Assembly (NCBI RefSeq): GCF_003144195.1
Contig: NW_020290039.1
Coordinates: forward strand, 62,001-126,000
DNA from: Ceraceosorus guamensis
Lineage: Eukaryota > Basidiomycota > Exobasidiomycetes > Ceraceosorales > Ceraceosoraceae
Reading direction: 5' to 3'
DNA: 64,000 bases
Program-made: the position numbers and the translations under genes
Notes under the pieces: model-generated
What the model saw: the letters and a program-made list of their open reading frames with translations, nothing else
Told to the model about the DNA's origin: nothing
Databases searched by the model: none
Part shown: positions 12,672 to 24,244 of the stretch, piece after piece
How the letters are laid out: the number at the start of each line of letters is the position of its first letter
Position numbering within the stretch: position 1 is the stretch's first letter

Positions 12672-13622
12672 AATCGCTCCGCAGATCTCGAATACGCGTC
12701 ATCGGACGGCATCGCATTTCACTCTTCGCCTTCGAGATTCCACATAGATCTTTCCGTTTGCCGCTGTCTTTTGACCTGCTATAGCGTCCTCCCCTGCGAA
12801 CAGTCTACACTCCTTACCTTGACATCCTGTAACATTCTCTCGTCGCTGATCAGAGCCCTGGAATCACAACCTCCTTCCCTCACTTGCCTCAGTGCTAGGT
12901 ATTCTCGAGTGTGAGATGAAACACCAAGCGCCGACCCGCGCGGTAGATTGGCCCCTTCTCTCGGCGCTGCTCATCTTCGCCAGGCGTGCGTGGCAAGAGG
13001 TCGGGTCCGCGGACTTGCTGTGTTTGAGCTCGACAGATCCATCCTCTAATTACGATGAGAAGGCGCCTTGATCATTAAGAAGGCGCGGCAAGGCGTTCCA
13101 AGTCATATGTTTTTCTGTGCTATTCGAGCTCTTCAACTCGATGCTTCCTCACCGCCGGTCCTCTTCGACACACTGCATGATTCCCCGGACGCCATCACAC
13201 ACAACATCGCTTGGCTATGGTCGAGAATGTTTAAGCTGTCGGCCTGCCTGCAGTTGCCTCGTCACGAACACCGTCGGCCGGACGTGGGGGCTGGGTGCTT
13301 GCTCTACCCGCTCCATCGACACGCAATGTCCAATCAAATGGTGAAGTTTCACTTTGACCTGCGCTAGTCTCGCACCCGCACTTGGGGCTATTCAGCTGTG
13401 CGGTACACATGTCCATACGCGCCGACTGCGTGGACTCACACTCGGTGCCACCATCTTGTGCGCATATGCGCGCACATCAAGGGGTTCGTTCGTACTTTCG
13501 ACGAGGCTTCCGGTGGGGTCTCGGTGCTGGTCATGCAGGTCATGAGCGAAGCTTGGGTGCGTTCGTTGCCGGGGCGCCGCGCGGGGGGAGCCTGCCTATC
13601 GACGGAAGAATTCCGTCAACGG

Positions 13623-13623
<1 letters not shown>

Positions 13624-13678
<55 letters not shown>

Positions 13679-13688
13679 TGCTTGCTGC

Positions 13689-13727
<39 letters not shown>

Positions 13728-13728
13728 A
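13624..13728. repeat. Compound microsatellite (TC)n then (GCT)n
   Basis: About 25 CT units (13624-13674) are followed, after a short spacer, by about 13 GCT units (13690-13728). This makes one compound repeat of about 105 bp. Confidence 0.97.
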
Positions 13729-13883
13729 TGCCAAATTCCGCCGACTCATGCTCGTCTGTCTGACTTTGAAGCTCGGGTCTTGCTGGTCAGCCAGCAGGCG
13801 TGTAGCGGTAGCGGGCTAATGCATGAAGCTGCAGGACGATCGAAATTCTGTGCGCTTGCCTTGACGAATTGTGAATCCAACGC

Positions 13884-13904
13884 CTGGCTGGCTGGCTGGC
13901 TGGC
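13884..13904. repeat. (GGCT)n microsatellite
   Basis: Five tandem GGCT units in non-coding sequence. Confidence 0.9.
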
Positions 13905-14268
13905 CCCCGTCACTCGCCACTCACACTCACGACGGTCGCGATTGCCTAGCTCTGCTGCACAAAGAGCTTGTTGACGGGAATAATTGCTTTGCAAAATGGC
14001 CACGCAGCACGCTATAACTTACCCGACGGCATCGCACCTGCCTTGCGGGGCATCAGCGAGAAACAGTCAGCACTCGGAAACCCTTAGCATCGGACATCTC
14101 ATCGGTCGTGAAGGTCATGTTTGTGAAATACAGTAGTACAGCTAGGTGTGCGACTGCTGCGCTCGCTTATCATTCGAAACGTCGTGAACGGAAATCAAGC
14201 GGCTGCGATTCGGGACACAGAAGCGCAGATGCGAGACGTGCGCAAGACTTTGATCTCTGCTGTCCGAT

Positions 14269-14290
14269 GCGGTGCGGTGCGGTGCGGTGC
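14269..14290. repeat. (GGTGC)n short tandem repeat
   Basis: Four tandem units of a 5-bp motif in non-coding sequence. Confidence 0.85.
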
Positions 14291-14508
14291 GCAAGGCAGG
14301 CATGTCTCACACGCGTGGAGAGGCCTGATGCTATACAGATTCACGATTGTCCAAGAGCCGTGCAACGCATCTGGGCTCGCGGTCTTTGTGCTGATGATTC
14401 GATTTGCAGCGAGCAGCTCTTGTGTGGATAGATGATGGAGCACGAAGGTGTATGCCGTCAGACTGCTGCAAGTGCGTGAGACCTGGAGAGGTGGGCTGGG
14501 CGGTGCGA

Positions 14509-14541
14509 GCAGGCAAGCAGGCAAGCAGGCAAGCAGGCATG
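14509..14541. repeat. (AGCAGGCA)n tandem repeat
   Basis: About four copies of an 8-bp unit upstream of the acyltransferase gene. Confidence 0.85.
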
Positions 14542-14866
14542 CAGATAGACCGCGCTGCGAAAGATAAACAGCGCTAAGGCCAAACGGGAACGGGTCAATC
14601 AGCAGCTTTGAGCTGTGCTGGCTGTGCAGGTGTGCGGGTGTGCGGGTGTGCAAGTGTTGCATCTTTTGGGGATCTGAACAAAGTCGACATCGTCCGAATC
14701 TCATCATCGAAACGCTTCTCCCATTCATCGCTCATCCTGCACATCCATCTCCTGGCTACCGGATCCCCCCTTTTGACTGCTTCCCGTACCTCGCTCTCTC
14801 ACCTCACAACCCCAATTCCTCTCCTTCGCCTTCCTTCGTCTCCCTTTTTCTCTGAACGCATTCGAA

Positions 14867-16638
14867 ATGTCAGACGAGGCCGTCTACAAGTGGATCACGC
14901 TTCCGGACAAGCCAAATGTCTGGACTCGTAGCTGCTGGGGCGGAGAGCGCTTCTTCCACCAATACTCTCGCTGGACCAAAGGGTGAGCGACCGAGTCCAG
15001 CTTCTCGGCGAACGGTATGTCGATGCTGACCCCCCCAAGCGCTGCTACTCTTCAAGGCATGCCGACGCCATTGGTATCGTCACTTTCCAGGCACCGGGCA
15101 TCAACTCTTCTGTGATCAAGGCGCTTGCCGAGCCTGCCGCCATCGCTGCTCGCTGGGTGGGGCCGCTCCTGGGCGCGTCTGTAGAGCTTGGCGTTCACCC
15201 TGATCTGGACCCTTGGCTTGGTGCGTGGGTCTACACGACCTCGAACGACTCTTCTGAGGCCGAGAAATGGGCAAGGGACTCGACCCGCTTCTACGAGTGC
15301 AAACCTGGACAACCCCTCGAACAGCGTGTTGAAGAGGTGAGAGGCGAGCGGACGCTGGACGCTGCAACCAGCGCTCGCCCATGCACGCTGCACTGGATCT
15401 TTGGTCCAGGCGATACGCATGCTCTAGTCGCCCATGGAACGCACTACATCTACGACGGTCAATCAAATTTGAGCCACGTCGAGCTCATCATGGGCTTCTT
15501 GGCCAGGCATGTCAAGAGTGGTAGCGCCGAAAGTGGCCTACAAGAGATTCGTGGCTACAAGTGGGGCACAGAGACTTCGAGGCTTCCTCGATGCTTGCCA
15601 GAATGCATCGGCATCAGCCCGTCCGACTCGGACGATGCTCAGAGCGAAAAGATTCTCGGACCTGAGCTTGCGGGTCACGGACCCTCGCTCGGCTTGCCGC
15701 CACAGCGCATGGAGCCTCGAGGAGAGATGGGCTATGCCTTCAATGAAAGGCGACGTCTGCCCACGGATGTCACTGCTGGTTTCAACAGAGCATGCCGTTC
15801 CCTCGGCTTTACGTCTGGACACGGTCTTGATGCAGCAAGGCACGTGGCCGTTTGGGCGATTCGCGCAGCAGATGCCAAAGCTGCAGGGGAAGACATCGAA
15901 AACACGCACATCATCAACTTCATGCTCCCAGTCGACTACAGACGATATTTCAAAAAGGAGTTTCTCGGTCAGCCTTACATTTGCACCGGTACTGCTGGAT
16001 TCACGACCGAGATCAGCTTGGATCACATTCGCGCAAAAGAGAGCGAAGCCGAGGGCTCCGATGCTCATCTGGACAGAGCGTTCAAGGAGATTGGACCTCT
16101 TTTGGCGCAGCAATACAGAGCTGTCGCAGACGACAGGGAGCTGATCAAGGGCATGCGTCCCGTGACGGAGATGCTTGGCGTGGATAACGAGGAGTTCCCG
16201 CCGTTCGAAGCCATCAATCCTGGAGACGCGTACACTTCCCTCGGCAAGCTCGAGTCGAGAATGCGCGTGAATTACAGCCAAGATGGCAGTACCCAAGCGC
16301 CAGACGTCATCCGCTTGCTTGACTGGTTCAACACCAGCCGATTGACGAGACCGCAGATGGGACTTCACACTTGGGTTTGGAAGGGGTCCATCACTCTCAA
16401 TGTGAATTGGAGCGACCACTACGATGCGCAGTACATCAAAAGATATGTCGATACGGTGGAAGGCATCATACGTAGAATGGCGGCCGCTTACGGTACAGAG
16501 AAGCCGGCGGGTGGTGCGACTGTGACGACTTCGTCAGGTGCTTCGCTTAGCAACCTTGGCGGACGGCCGGGCCAAGTTCTGGCTCCTCGTCTTCGCAAGC
16601 CGTGCACCTGTCAGCAACACTTGCGTGCTAGGCTTTGA
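14867..16638 (+). CDS. Condensation-type (TRI3-like) acyltransferase
   Basis: Two exons, 14867-14982 and 15057-16638, encode 565 aa. The short first exon is accepted because its ATG follows a C/T-rich leader, its GTGAGC donor pairs with a TTCAAG acceptor preceded by a GCTGAC branch point, and phase is kept. The catalytic HxxxD motif of the BAHD/condensation superfamily is visible as HYIYDG (His168, Asp172). A C-terminal segment (WKGSITLNVNWSDHYDAQY) resembles the end of stand-alone condensation-like acyltransferases such as the trichothecene O-acetyltransferase TRI3. The inferred reaction is transfer of an acyl group from CoA to a hydroxyl on a small molecule. It lies between the P450 (same strand) and a convergent glycosyltransferase, which fits a tailoring role. 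Acyl donor and acceptor cannot be told from sequence. Confidence 0.8.
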
Positions 16639-17911
16639 CACGTCCACATTTCCTTTCGCAACATTGTTCGGCCCTCCGCCTGTCACTCGAACCTTTTCCT
16701 CGTCCATGTTCGGTCTCTTCTGTCTCTCCCCTCATCACAACATCCTGAGCCCGTCGGCCTTGGAAGCACGCTCTTTCGCATTTTTGTCTTGCTCGCACAT
16801 CCATTCCGTTGTTGCTCATCTTGCTCATCTTGCTCGATACTTCTCGATCGTCTCAATGACACTCATTTGCTGCCAAGGGGCTCAATTGGTCCTGCTGTGA
16901 TCGCGGCTGGCCCGCGGGCATTTCCAAGCTTGACCCGGCGCTGCGGGGCGTTTGAACAGTGTGGCTGATCTCGCAGTGAGCAAGACGTCAGGGTAGCCTT
17001 GCAGCGAGCCGCTCGGAAGGTGCAAAAGAACAATCGTCAATTTCCTTTTAAGCGTGTGGGGTTGAAGCCGGAATAAAAAGCGACGCGTTGCATAGTCCTG
17101 AAACAACCCCCCCCCAACAAAAGTCCGAGCCGAGCGCCCGCCCACTCTGACTCGAAGTAGCTAGCTAGTGCGCACTACCGCTGCTGCTGTGTAGATCTCG
17201 GGCTTGTGAAAGCGGTTTCGACTCGACGCGCTGTGATGAAGTAGCTGTAAATTGACGGCGCGGATCCTTCGGGTGGTCGTCTTTACCCCCCAAAGATGAG
17301 GATTTCTCGGGTGCTGGCGCAAAAAGGAGGCTGGCTGATCGAGTGTGGCTGAACCTCGGGCTCAATTCTGCGCGGATTGGGAGTCCGATACTCGACTCGG
17401 TCAACGTCGCGAGACGCCACTGCTGCTTGCCGAGGCGCGGAGCGCGAAAGTCCAAGTGCTGGTCTCGGCTTTGCGGTACAGGCGGAGGCGCTTCGCAAGA
17501 ATGTCAAGAGACAATGTATTTCCAGCAGAAAGGGCCCAGCTCGAGGCAAAGTCAGGCGAGGAGCCCCAGGTACAGAAAGATCAGGATGAAATACAAATAA
17601 ACGGTGCGGAGGCGCAAACGACCTCGCTTAGAGAGAGTGTGTGTGTGTGCGCGTGCGCGTGCAAAGGATGTGGGACGACAACGCGAGGAAGCAACTGGGT
17701 GCGACCTTCAAGCTGAAATGTCGGGGGGGGCAGAATAGCGGTGGCTTAGTCTATGTAAACGGAGCAGCAAATGAGGGTATGAGGTGACGGTTCTATTTTG
17801 CAGGCTCCAAGCAGGCAGTCAAAGCGCAGCCATGGAAGGTACTGCAAGAGGAAAAGAGAGAGACGGAAGACGGAAGACGGATTGGACGAGGAGGGTGGCA
17901 GCAGTGGCTCG
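16639..17911. other. Convergent intergenic region (1.3 kb)
   Basis: This lies between the 3' ends of the acyltransferase (+) and glycosyltransferase (-) genes. There is no supported gene. A short GT/GC alternating run lies at about 17638-17662. Both 3' UTRs and polyadenylation regions must lie here. Confidence 0.7.
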
Positions 17912-20490
17912 TCAGGCCGTCGCTGCTACCACCGGCGCAGCGGCCGCGGTTTGAATCAGGAGCTGCGGTCGTGGAGGGAAATCGGTGGGAGAAGGGAATG
18001 TGACCGTCTGCTCGGCGATCGTGGGGCTGCCGATTGACGATGCTGAAGATGATTGGGGCTCCTTGTCGAGGGCGGGAGTGAACAAGCCCTTCTCGTTGCT
18101 GTCGATCGTCAAAGCGTTGACTGCTTCAATGTCTGTGCTGTCCCCATCCTGCGTGCCTTGGATCCGCCTTTCTTTACTGCCATAAGCTTCGATGATGTCC
18201 GCGGCGATCGGTGTGCCTCCAGATTGCTCCGAGCGAAGCCTCCAGCGTAGAGCTCTGTCAGCGAACTCGATGTTCTCCTCCAGTAACTTGGTCATAGAGG
18301 CTTGTAGATCGCTAGCGACGAGTCTGGGCGCAAATTTGGATCCCATGGCAATACCATGGTGGACAGCGTACGCCATGATGTCGTGCGTCTCGCCCCACAT
18401 GCTGACGATCAGTTGAGGCTTGCCGAAGGCGACGGCCTCGTTGAAGCTGTTGCCTCCACCGTGATGCATGGCGATCTTGACGCTCGGGTGGGCGAGCACC
18501 GTCTCAACGGATGGCACCCAGGTCTCTCGTCTGATCCATCCTGGCAGCTCATCGGCGCCAGGAATGGGTTGGAAGGTTGTTGGCAAATCGGGAATCTTGA
18601 TGAGCGCTCGCATGTTGGGTCTGACCGCCTTGACACCCTTCAATGCATCGATCAGAGCGTCGTACTCGTCCCTAGGGTAGTAGAAAATTGAGCCCATGTT
18701 CACGTAAATGACCTCTTCAGATTCGTCCAGCCACTCTTTGACGGCATCGGGCTGCAGAGAGGAGTGCTGCGCGATCGCCTTTGGACCGTGACCAGGAGCA
18801 AAGCAAGGGCCGACGAAGAAGACCTTTTCGTGGAAAACCTTGGGATCGTACAAGTCGAGACCAGCGACGTTGAATGAGAGGGCAGCACGCATGTGGGGGA
18901 CGAGGTGAGGGGCGGGCGTCATGTAGGAATCGGCCAAAAAGTCGACGGGAGGCAAGCCGAGTTCATCCTTTCGGAAACGACGCTTCTCCTTGGCATAGGG
19001 GTGAGTCATGCACCACCACACGAAGCTGAAGACGAAAGTGAAGTTGCGCCAGACTAGAAAGATTGCTTGTGCCCATGTCCGGGAACCGTCAGCTTTGCGG
19101 TGACCGCTGTCTGCGCCGCTCAGTCCAACAGGCTGCTTGAACAGATTCACAAACGAGGCGGCAGCGCATGCAGCGGCTGGGGATGTTTGAATGTACGGCA
19201 AACCTGACAAGCGCACGCCGTCCATAGCAAACGGGGAGAAGTTGTCGACTATGATCTGCGATGAAACGGACACAGGTGTCGAGAGTCAGCATTCACCATG
19301 ACCACCATAAACAACACAGCCGAAGCGCACGATGATCCGGCACCCAAAAACCTTCCTGTGTCACCGATACCGCTCCCAACGTGGCCCGTGCCAGGTTGCA
19401 GCGAGCGGTGTGCAACGTGAAAATGACAACAGCTTATTGCTACGTCGCGAGGAAGGGTGCCGCTGATAAGCCCTCGCCGGGGCGGAGGGCAATAAGCGAC
19501 CGGTCTTTCCTATCTTTGACTACCCGGACCATGTGGTCTGGCTGCATCGTCACGGAGTTTGAAATGGCGCGGCTCCCCCTGCACGAACCGCGCGTGCGCG
19601 ATGCGCATCGCGCATGGCGCGCGACGACGACATTCGACACTCCGACGCAGAGAGTGCAGCGTTGCGGCGGAGTCCGAGTCACCCTCGACCATGTGCAAAG
19701 TCGCTCAAGTCGCGTACGTTCTGATCGAAATTTGCCAAGGACCATCACGTAAAACGCAAGGCCAAATATTCCGAGCGGGACACGAACATTTGACGAATGT
19801 GGCCAGGCATCTCGCGCGAACGCGCTGCATGGAGGGTCGTTCCCGCAGCAAGTGTGCGACCTGCAGTGAGTGAGTCGAGCGCGCGCCAGAGTCGCGGGAC
19901 GCGCCTAATCAAGAGTCGCTTAGATGTGACTCCAATTATGGCGTGCGTGGAAGACGCTGAGCCGACGCGTCCAAAGCCCGCGACTCACAGACTGGTGGGA
20001 AACGCATGAAACGAACGGCTCGCTCCGAGTCCACTTGGCGACCGCAACGGTCGATGCGATGGTGCGCATCGAGAGGCACGGGGCAGAACGCACGACTCAC
20101 CATGTCAGCCTTGGTCTCTATACAGACGTCTCTGACTCTGAAGACGACACGTTTGTAGACATCTGAAGCTGTAGACTCGTCGCCCAGCTTGCAGACGGCA
20201 TTGAGATAGGTGGTGAGCGCTCCGGGCTTGTGACGAATGATGTTGTGAAAGAGGTCCGGTTTGGATTGCACGAGGTCGGTCAAGTCTTCGCACTCTCGAC
20301 CGCTGCCGACGCCGTGGAAGTAGCCGCGGTCGCCATGGCCGGTCTTCACCGCCATCTTGCCAAAGCTTCGCGAGAGCCGGTCTGCTGAGCAAAAGTGGAC
20401 CTCATGACCTCTCGAGAGCAGTTCGGAAGAAATTGCTAGCAAAGGATTGACCTGGCCGGTAGCTGGATTGCTGACGAAGAGGAAACGCAT
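17912..20490 (-). CDS. GT1-family UDP-glycosyltransferase
   Basis: Minus strand, exons 20490-20101 and 19255-17912, 577 aa. The donor GTGAGT follows codon 130 and the acceptor is TCATCGCAG. The phase-0 join gives KADM-IIVDNFSPFAMDG, the expected linker and beta strand of GT1 enzymes. The N-terminal Rossmann half starts FLFVSNPATGQVNPLLAISS (residues 3-22). The C-terminal donor-binding half carries a PSPG-like stretch at about residues 376-434, including WVPSVETVLAHPSV and MHHGGGNSFNEAV, with the His and Asn-Ser that contact the nucleotide sugar. An aromatic hydrophobic stretch (about residues 200-225) could associate with membrane. The C-terminus is a Ser/Pro tail. It probably glycosylates a lipid, sterol or secondary metabolite. 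The single 845-nt intron is far longer than others here. Sugar and acceptor are unknown. Confidence 0.9.
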
Positions 20491-23400
20491 GTTGTGAAGG
20501 TGAGGGTACCCGAGGACAGGAAGTAACTAACACGTAAGAGATTTGTTGGCGCTTTTGGTGATGTAGGGCAGGGCGCGTGGCGGCGAGATGAGTAAGATAG
20601 GGGGGGAGGAGGACGGATAGAAAGGGGTGCAGAAGGGGGTGGGGCGGGTTTGAGATTATGATGGAAGATGGGATCGAGAACTGGAGGAGGGGATATGCTC
20701 TCGCAGCCAAGTAGTCATTCTGCTTTTGAGGTCAACCCTTCGTCGAAGCGCAAGACAAGCGTCGATCACTTAGCGGCCTTCTTGCGGCGGCACCTCGAGC
20801 GTTGATGCCTGTGCTCGGTCGCGCCCGTGTCCTTTACAGCAACCTGCCCTGTCTGTGCCTATCAATCCTCCTATCCTCCCTCCCCCCTCTGGCCCCCTCG
20901 CTGCGAGATCGCTTTCGCCGTTGCATAGAGTGCCCCATCATCGTGCTATCACATATCTAGCGCAGTCTCAAGTCCACAGCCATTCGCAGAGCTTGCATTC
21001 CGCGCCGGTACAGCAGAATTTGCGACAGGTGCAGATACCCTGTACATACGCTCAAAGCACCCTCGAGGCCCCAAACAGAAAGGGTAACAAGTCACAGTCA
21101 CGAGTCTTGCGAAACAGTCGGGCAGCTAGTCGAGTGGTCGGAGCAGGAATTTTTGCAGGTTTCCATTTTCACAAGTCGCTGTGCAGCGCGGCCCATCTTA
21201 TGATGCTATTCACGACATGGGAGAGCTCGGAGTCCTCGGAGTCATGAATTCTGTTGTCTTTGTGTGCGATCAATTCTGCTAAAGTGCTGATGCACGGCAG
21301 TAACGGAGTACGAGAAGGGCGTGGCAGTGAGGCCAAAGGATCGCCTACTCAACACGCTACTGCAGGTTTCTAATGCGGAGCTCTCTGCTGCGAACTGTGC
21401 TGCACTTGTGCTCCCGGCGATCTCCAGACCTGATGCAGAGCAGTGCAGCACATGCATGGAACAGTTGACGCTGCACACTCGCCAATTTCGTCAAGTCGTG
21501 AGTAACTTCGTCATACTTCTCACCTTGGAACAGCACGGTGCGCATAGCACCGCAAGCTTATCTCTCATCGGTGACTGTAACTTTTTGGCACCTTTTGATC
21601 GCCGTCATCGCCAACAACAAAAGCGGCTTCATTCCGAGTGAATAGGGAAGCTACAACTTGGATAACTCGCTCGGATCTTCTTCCTTCCTCCCTCCATCCA
21701 CGCTCTCCAAAGTCCAGCACCTTACCTTGCCCGCGGAATCTAATCGTTCTAGAACCTGAATTGCCCCCGCACCAGCAGCTGAAAGAGATCCACACTTTCC
21801 CGCTCCAGCAGCCACAGGACAGGAAGCCCCCGAACACCCGCCCCCCAACAGCCGCCGTAGAAGCGCGGTCAAACGCTGTTTTGGCCGCGAGCTGTCGGTC
21901 TTGCATGTGTTTGCATCGTACGGAGCAACCTTTGCATGCAGACCACCTGCACCTGCAGTACGCAGCGCGACTCGAAAAGGGCGCATGATCCGCCGACTCG
22001 CCGTTGGCCGTGTCGTTAGCGTCCGCCGCTGCATGCGTGCGTGAAACAGTGCTGTGCATGTACCCACACAACGAACCGCGCCAATGCATCGAAAACAGAA
22101 CGCTCGCAAAGAAGCTCTTATTGACGGAGAACGTCGAGAGTGCGGATTTTCTTGCTCGCTTGCTTGCAAATGTCGCGTCGTCACCCAGGCCTTTCGGTGA
22201 TGCTCACGAGTCTTGGCATCTCAAGGCCATTCAATCGTCTGGGCCAGCGTTGGATGTCAAGATTCGTGAGATGCTGATGACGAATGACATCTCGGTTCTC
22301 GCTGCTGAGCAAGCGAGCAGGCTCGCTCCACGCGTTGTGCAGATCAGCTCGAACGGTAATGGTACAAGCTGCGGATCCTCTGTCTCGGTGCTGAGGCCGA
22401 AGCTAAGCAACACGAGAAGCGCTTCCAATTTAATTCTTGTCGTAGCGTGGAGCCCTTCATCAAATCTATGCGAGCGAGATGCAGCCGAAACTCAAAAGGT
22501 GGGGTGGTAGGGAGTCGCCTGCTAAGCCCACAGAGGCGCTCTTCACCAGCATGACACTTCGAAACCTACTGGTAGTCACGAGCGGTAACAGTGCTGCTAC
22601 TTCTACTTCTACTTGCTGCGTGAGTCCACAGCGACACGTCGTATCGACGATCTGGATAGGAGAGACCTTCCCACCCTACGCTTTGAACGCATGACCACTC
22701 GCCGCACGTTCTCTATCAAATCATAAATGCCACGCGTGAGGGCAAACTTGCTCTTCGATCGATCGATCGCGAGGCTGCGTATTGAATCGTGGTCGCATCG
22801 AATTCGATAAGAACGCTCGGTGTGCACAGCAGCAGCAGTAGTAGTAGCTCCACTGAGCGCGCAGTGATGATATCCACCGGCGAATCACGATCCCGCTGCA
22901 ACCTCCACCGACGGTAGCAAACGAGTGGACGTGCGCGCTCTCTCGCATCCGCCTCATACGTAAATCGAAACCGGCGGACGCCGGTAAAATGTACGTTGCC
23001 AAGCAAGATTTGCAAGCACTCTCCAGCATTGCAACCATTCAAGGTTCGCAATTGAAGCACAGTCTCATCATGTCACGCAACCTTGCCCGTCATCTCCCTT
23101 CAGCTTTGCCTGTCCGTGGACCGTGAGCGGCAGCAATACAGCGGAGCCAAAGCAGCGGTCCTTTGAACAGAGCGCATTTGGAAGCTTCGCTCTGATTGTT
23201 CAAAACAAGGTATGAACGGCCTACAATCCGTGTTATGACTCCCCTGTCACTCCTTGAATGAAGTCTTTCGCGCGTTCGTGAAAGGACCCGCACGAATTTG
23301 TTATGAGGAGCGGTCTCGGTACAGCACAGGCTTCGTCACGAGGCGGTCTGCCCTACCTGTTAGCGTGGGCGTCGGCGCTAAGGACAGCGCACTAACCCTT

Positions 23401-24244
23401 CAAAGCACAAGTGGGCCCCTTTCCCTCGTCATTGGGCCAAGTTTTCGCGAAGCTCGTCCATGGCTCTGGTGGCCTTCCAATCGCGCATTTGGTCTTGATC
23501 TGCACACTGCACGACGCCTAGAGTGCGAAATCTCTTCAACGAAAGTGGTGAAAGCGGGGTTCCGCAATCAGGAAGGATGTGACCATAGTCGCAGGTGGAT
23601 GCGTGGATGAAAGGCAAATGGAAAGCCGCGACCACGGATCCCTCCGAAGATGAAATCTAATCACGTGAATGGTAGCGCATTCTGCGGTACGGATGTCCTT
23701 CAACGTCAAAGATGTCGCGGGCCCGCCAAGGCCTCTCCGTCCTCTGAATGGACTTGAGTTGGCGAAGCTCGCAAGAATGTCGACTGGACGCTGATTCCAA
23801 TGCCGCTGTAGGGTCTGCGCGGCTTGGCGGAACTCGAGATCTCACGTAGGACTCAGTGGATCTAGGACTAGCATCCTCGCTGATCTCCTTGCTAGCGTGG
23901 CATGCCCGCAGACAAGGGGAACGTCCCAAGGCAGAGGGGGTCAATCGGCCCACACACTTCTCGTGGGCGCTTATGAAATGCACAGAATAGTCTTGGGAAT
24001 GGAGCATGGCATTCAATCTGTGTCTCACTGGCCTTCTATTCGCCAGACCACGTAGCCATGGGGAGAACGCACGATCTGGCCTTTCACGGTCTAACATTCA
24101 GATCGTCCCCATTTTCGGGGTCACAAAATGGACGGACAAGTCGTCAATTTGGCAGCTCATCGACGTCAGCGCCTGGCCTTTCCGTCTGGTTACACCATTT
24201 CACCATGTGGATTGTTTCTGCTTCCCCGTGCGGACGTCAACAGC
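20491..24244. other. Long intergenic region (3.75 kb)
   Basis: No gene could be confirmed. Two plus-strand stretches (about 21310-21497 and 22080-22380) translate into peptides of ordinary protein composition with plausible splice donors and might belong to one unrecognised gene (listed separately). A TCACGTGA box is at 23661-23668. Confidence 0.5.
21310..22510 (+). other. Possible unrecognised spliced gene (weak)
   Basis: Two plus-strand stretches look more protein-like than their surroundings. One encodes ...PKDRLLNTLLQVSNAELSAA... and ends near a GTGAGT donor at about 21497. The other encodes ...LLLTENVESADFLARLLANV... and ends near 22400. No domain is recognised, no start codon is convincing and the intervening splicing is not resolved. 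This could equally be chance open frame in GC-rich DNA. Confidence 0.2.

Larger units (their letters stand above)
12672..14866. other. Intergenic region rich in microsatellites (2.2 kb)
   Basis: No supported gene. Several simple repeats are clustered here and listed separately. C/T-rich sequence from about 14690 to 14866 probably contains the promoter and leader of the acyltransferase gene. Confidence 0.7.

Noticed and set aside
15029-15040. Nearer 3' splice site for the acyltransferase intron (CCCCCAAG)
   Set aside because: It shifts the frame and loses the conserved start of exon 2; the site at 15056 keeps phase and follows a better-spaced branch point.
15538-16419. Minus-strand open frame of 293 codons opposite the acyltransferase
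   Set aside because: Antisense to a conserved coding exon; no recognisable domain and no separate promoter space.
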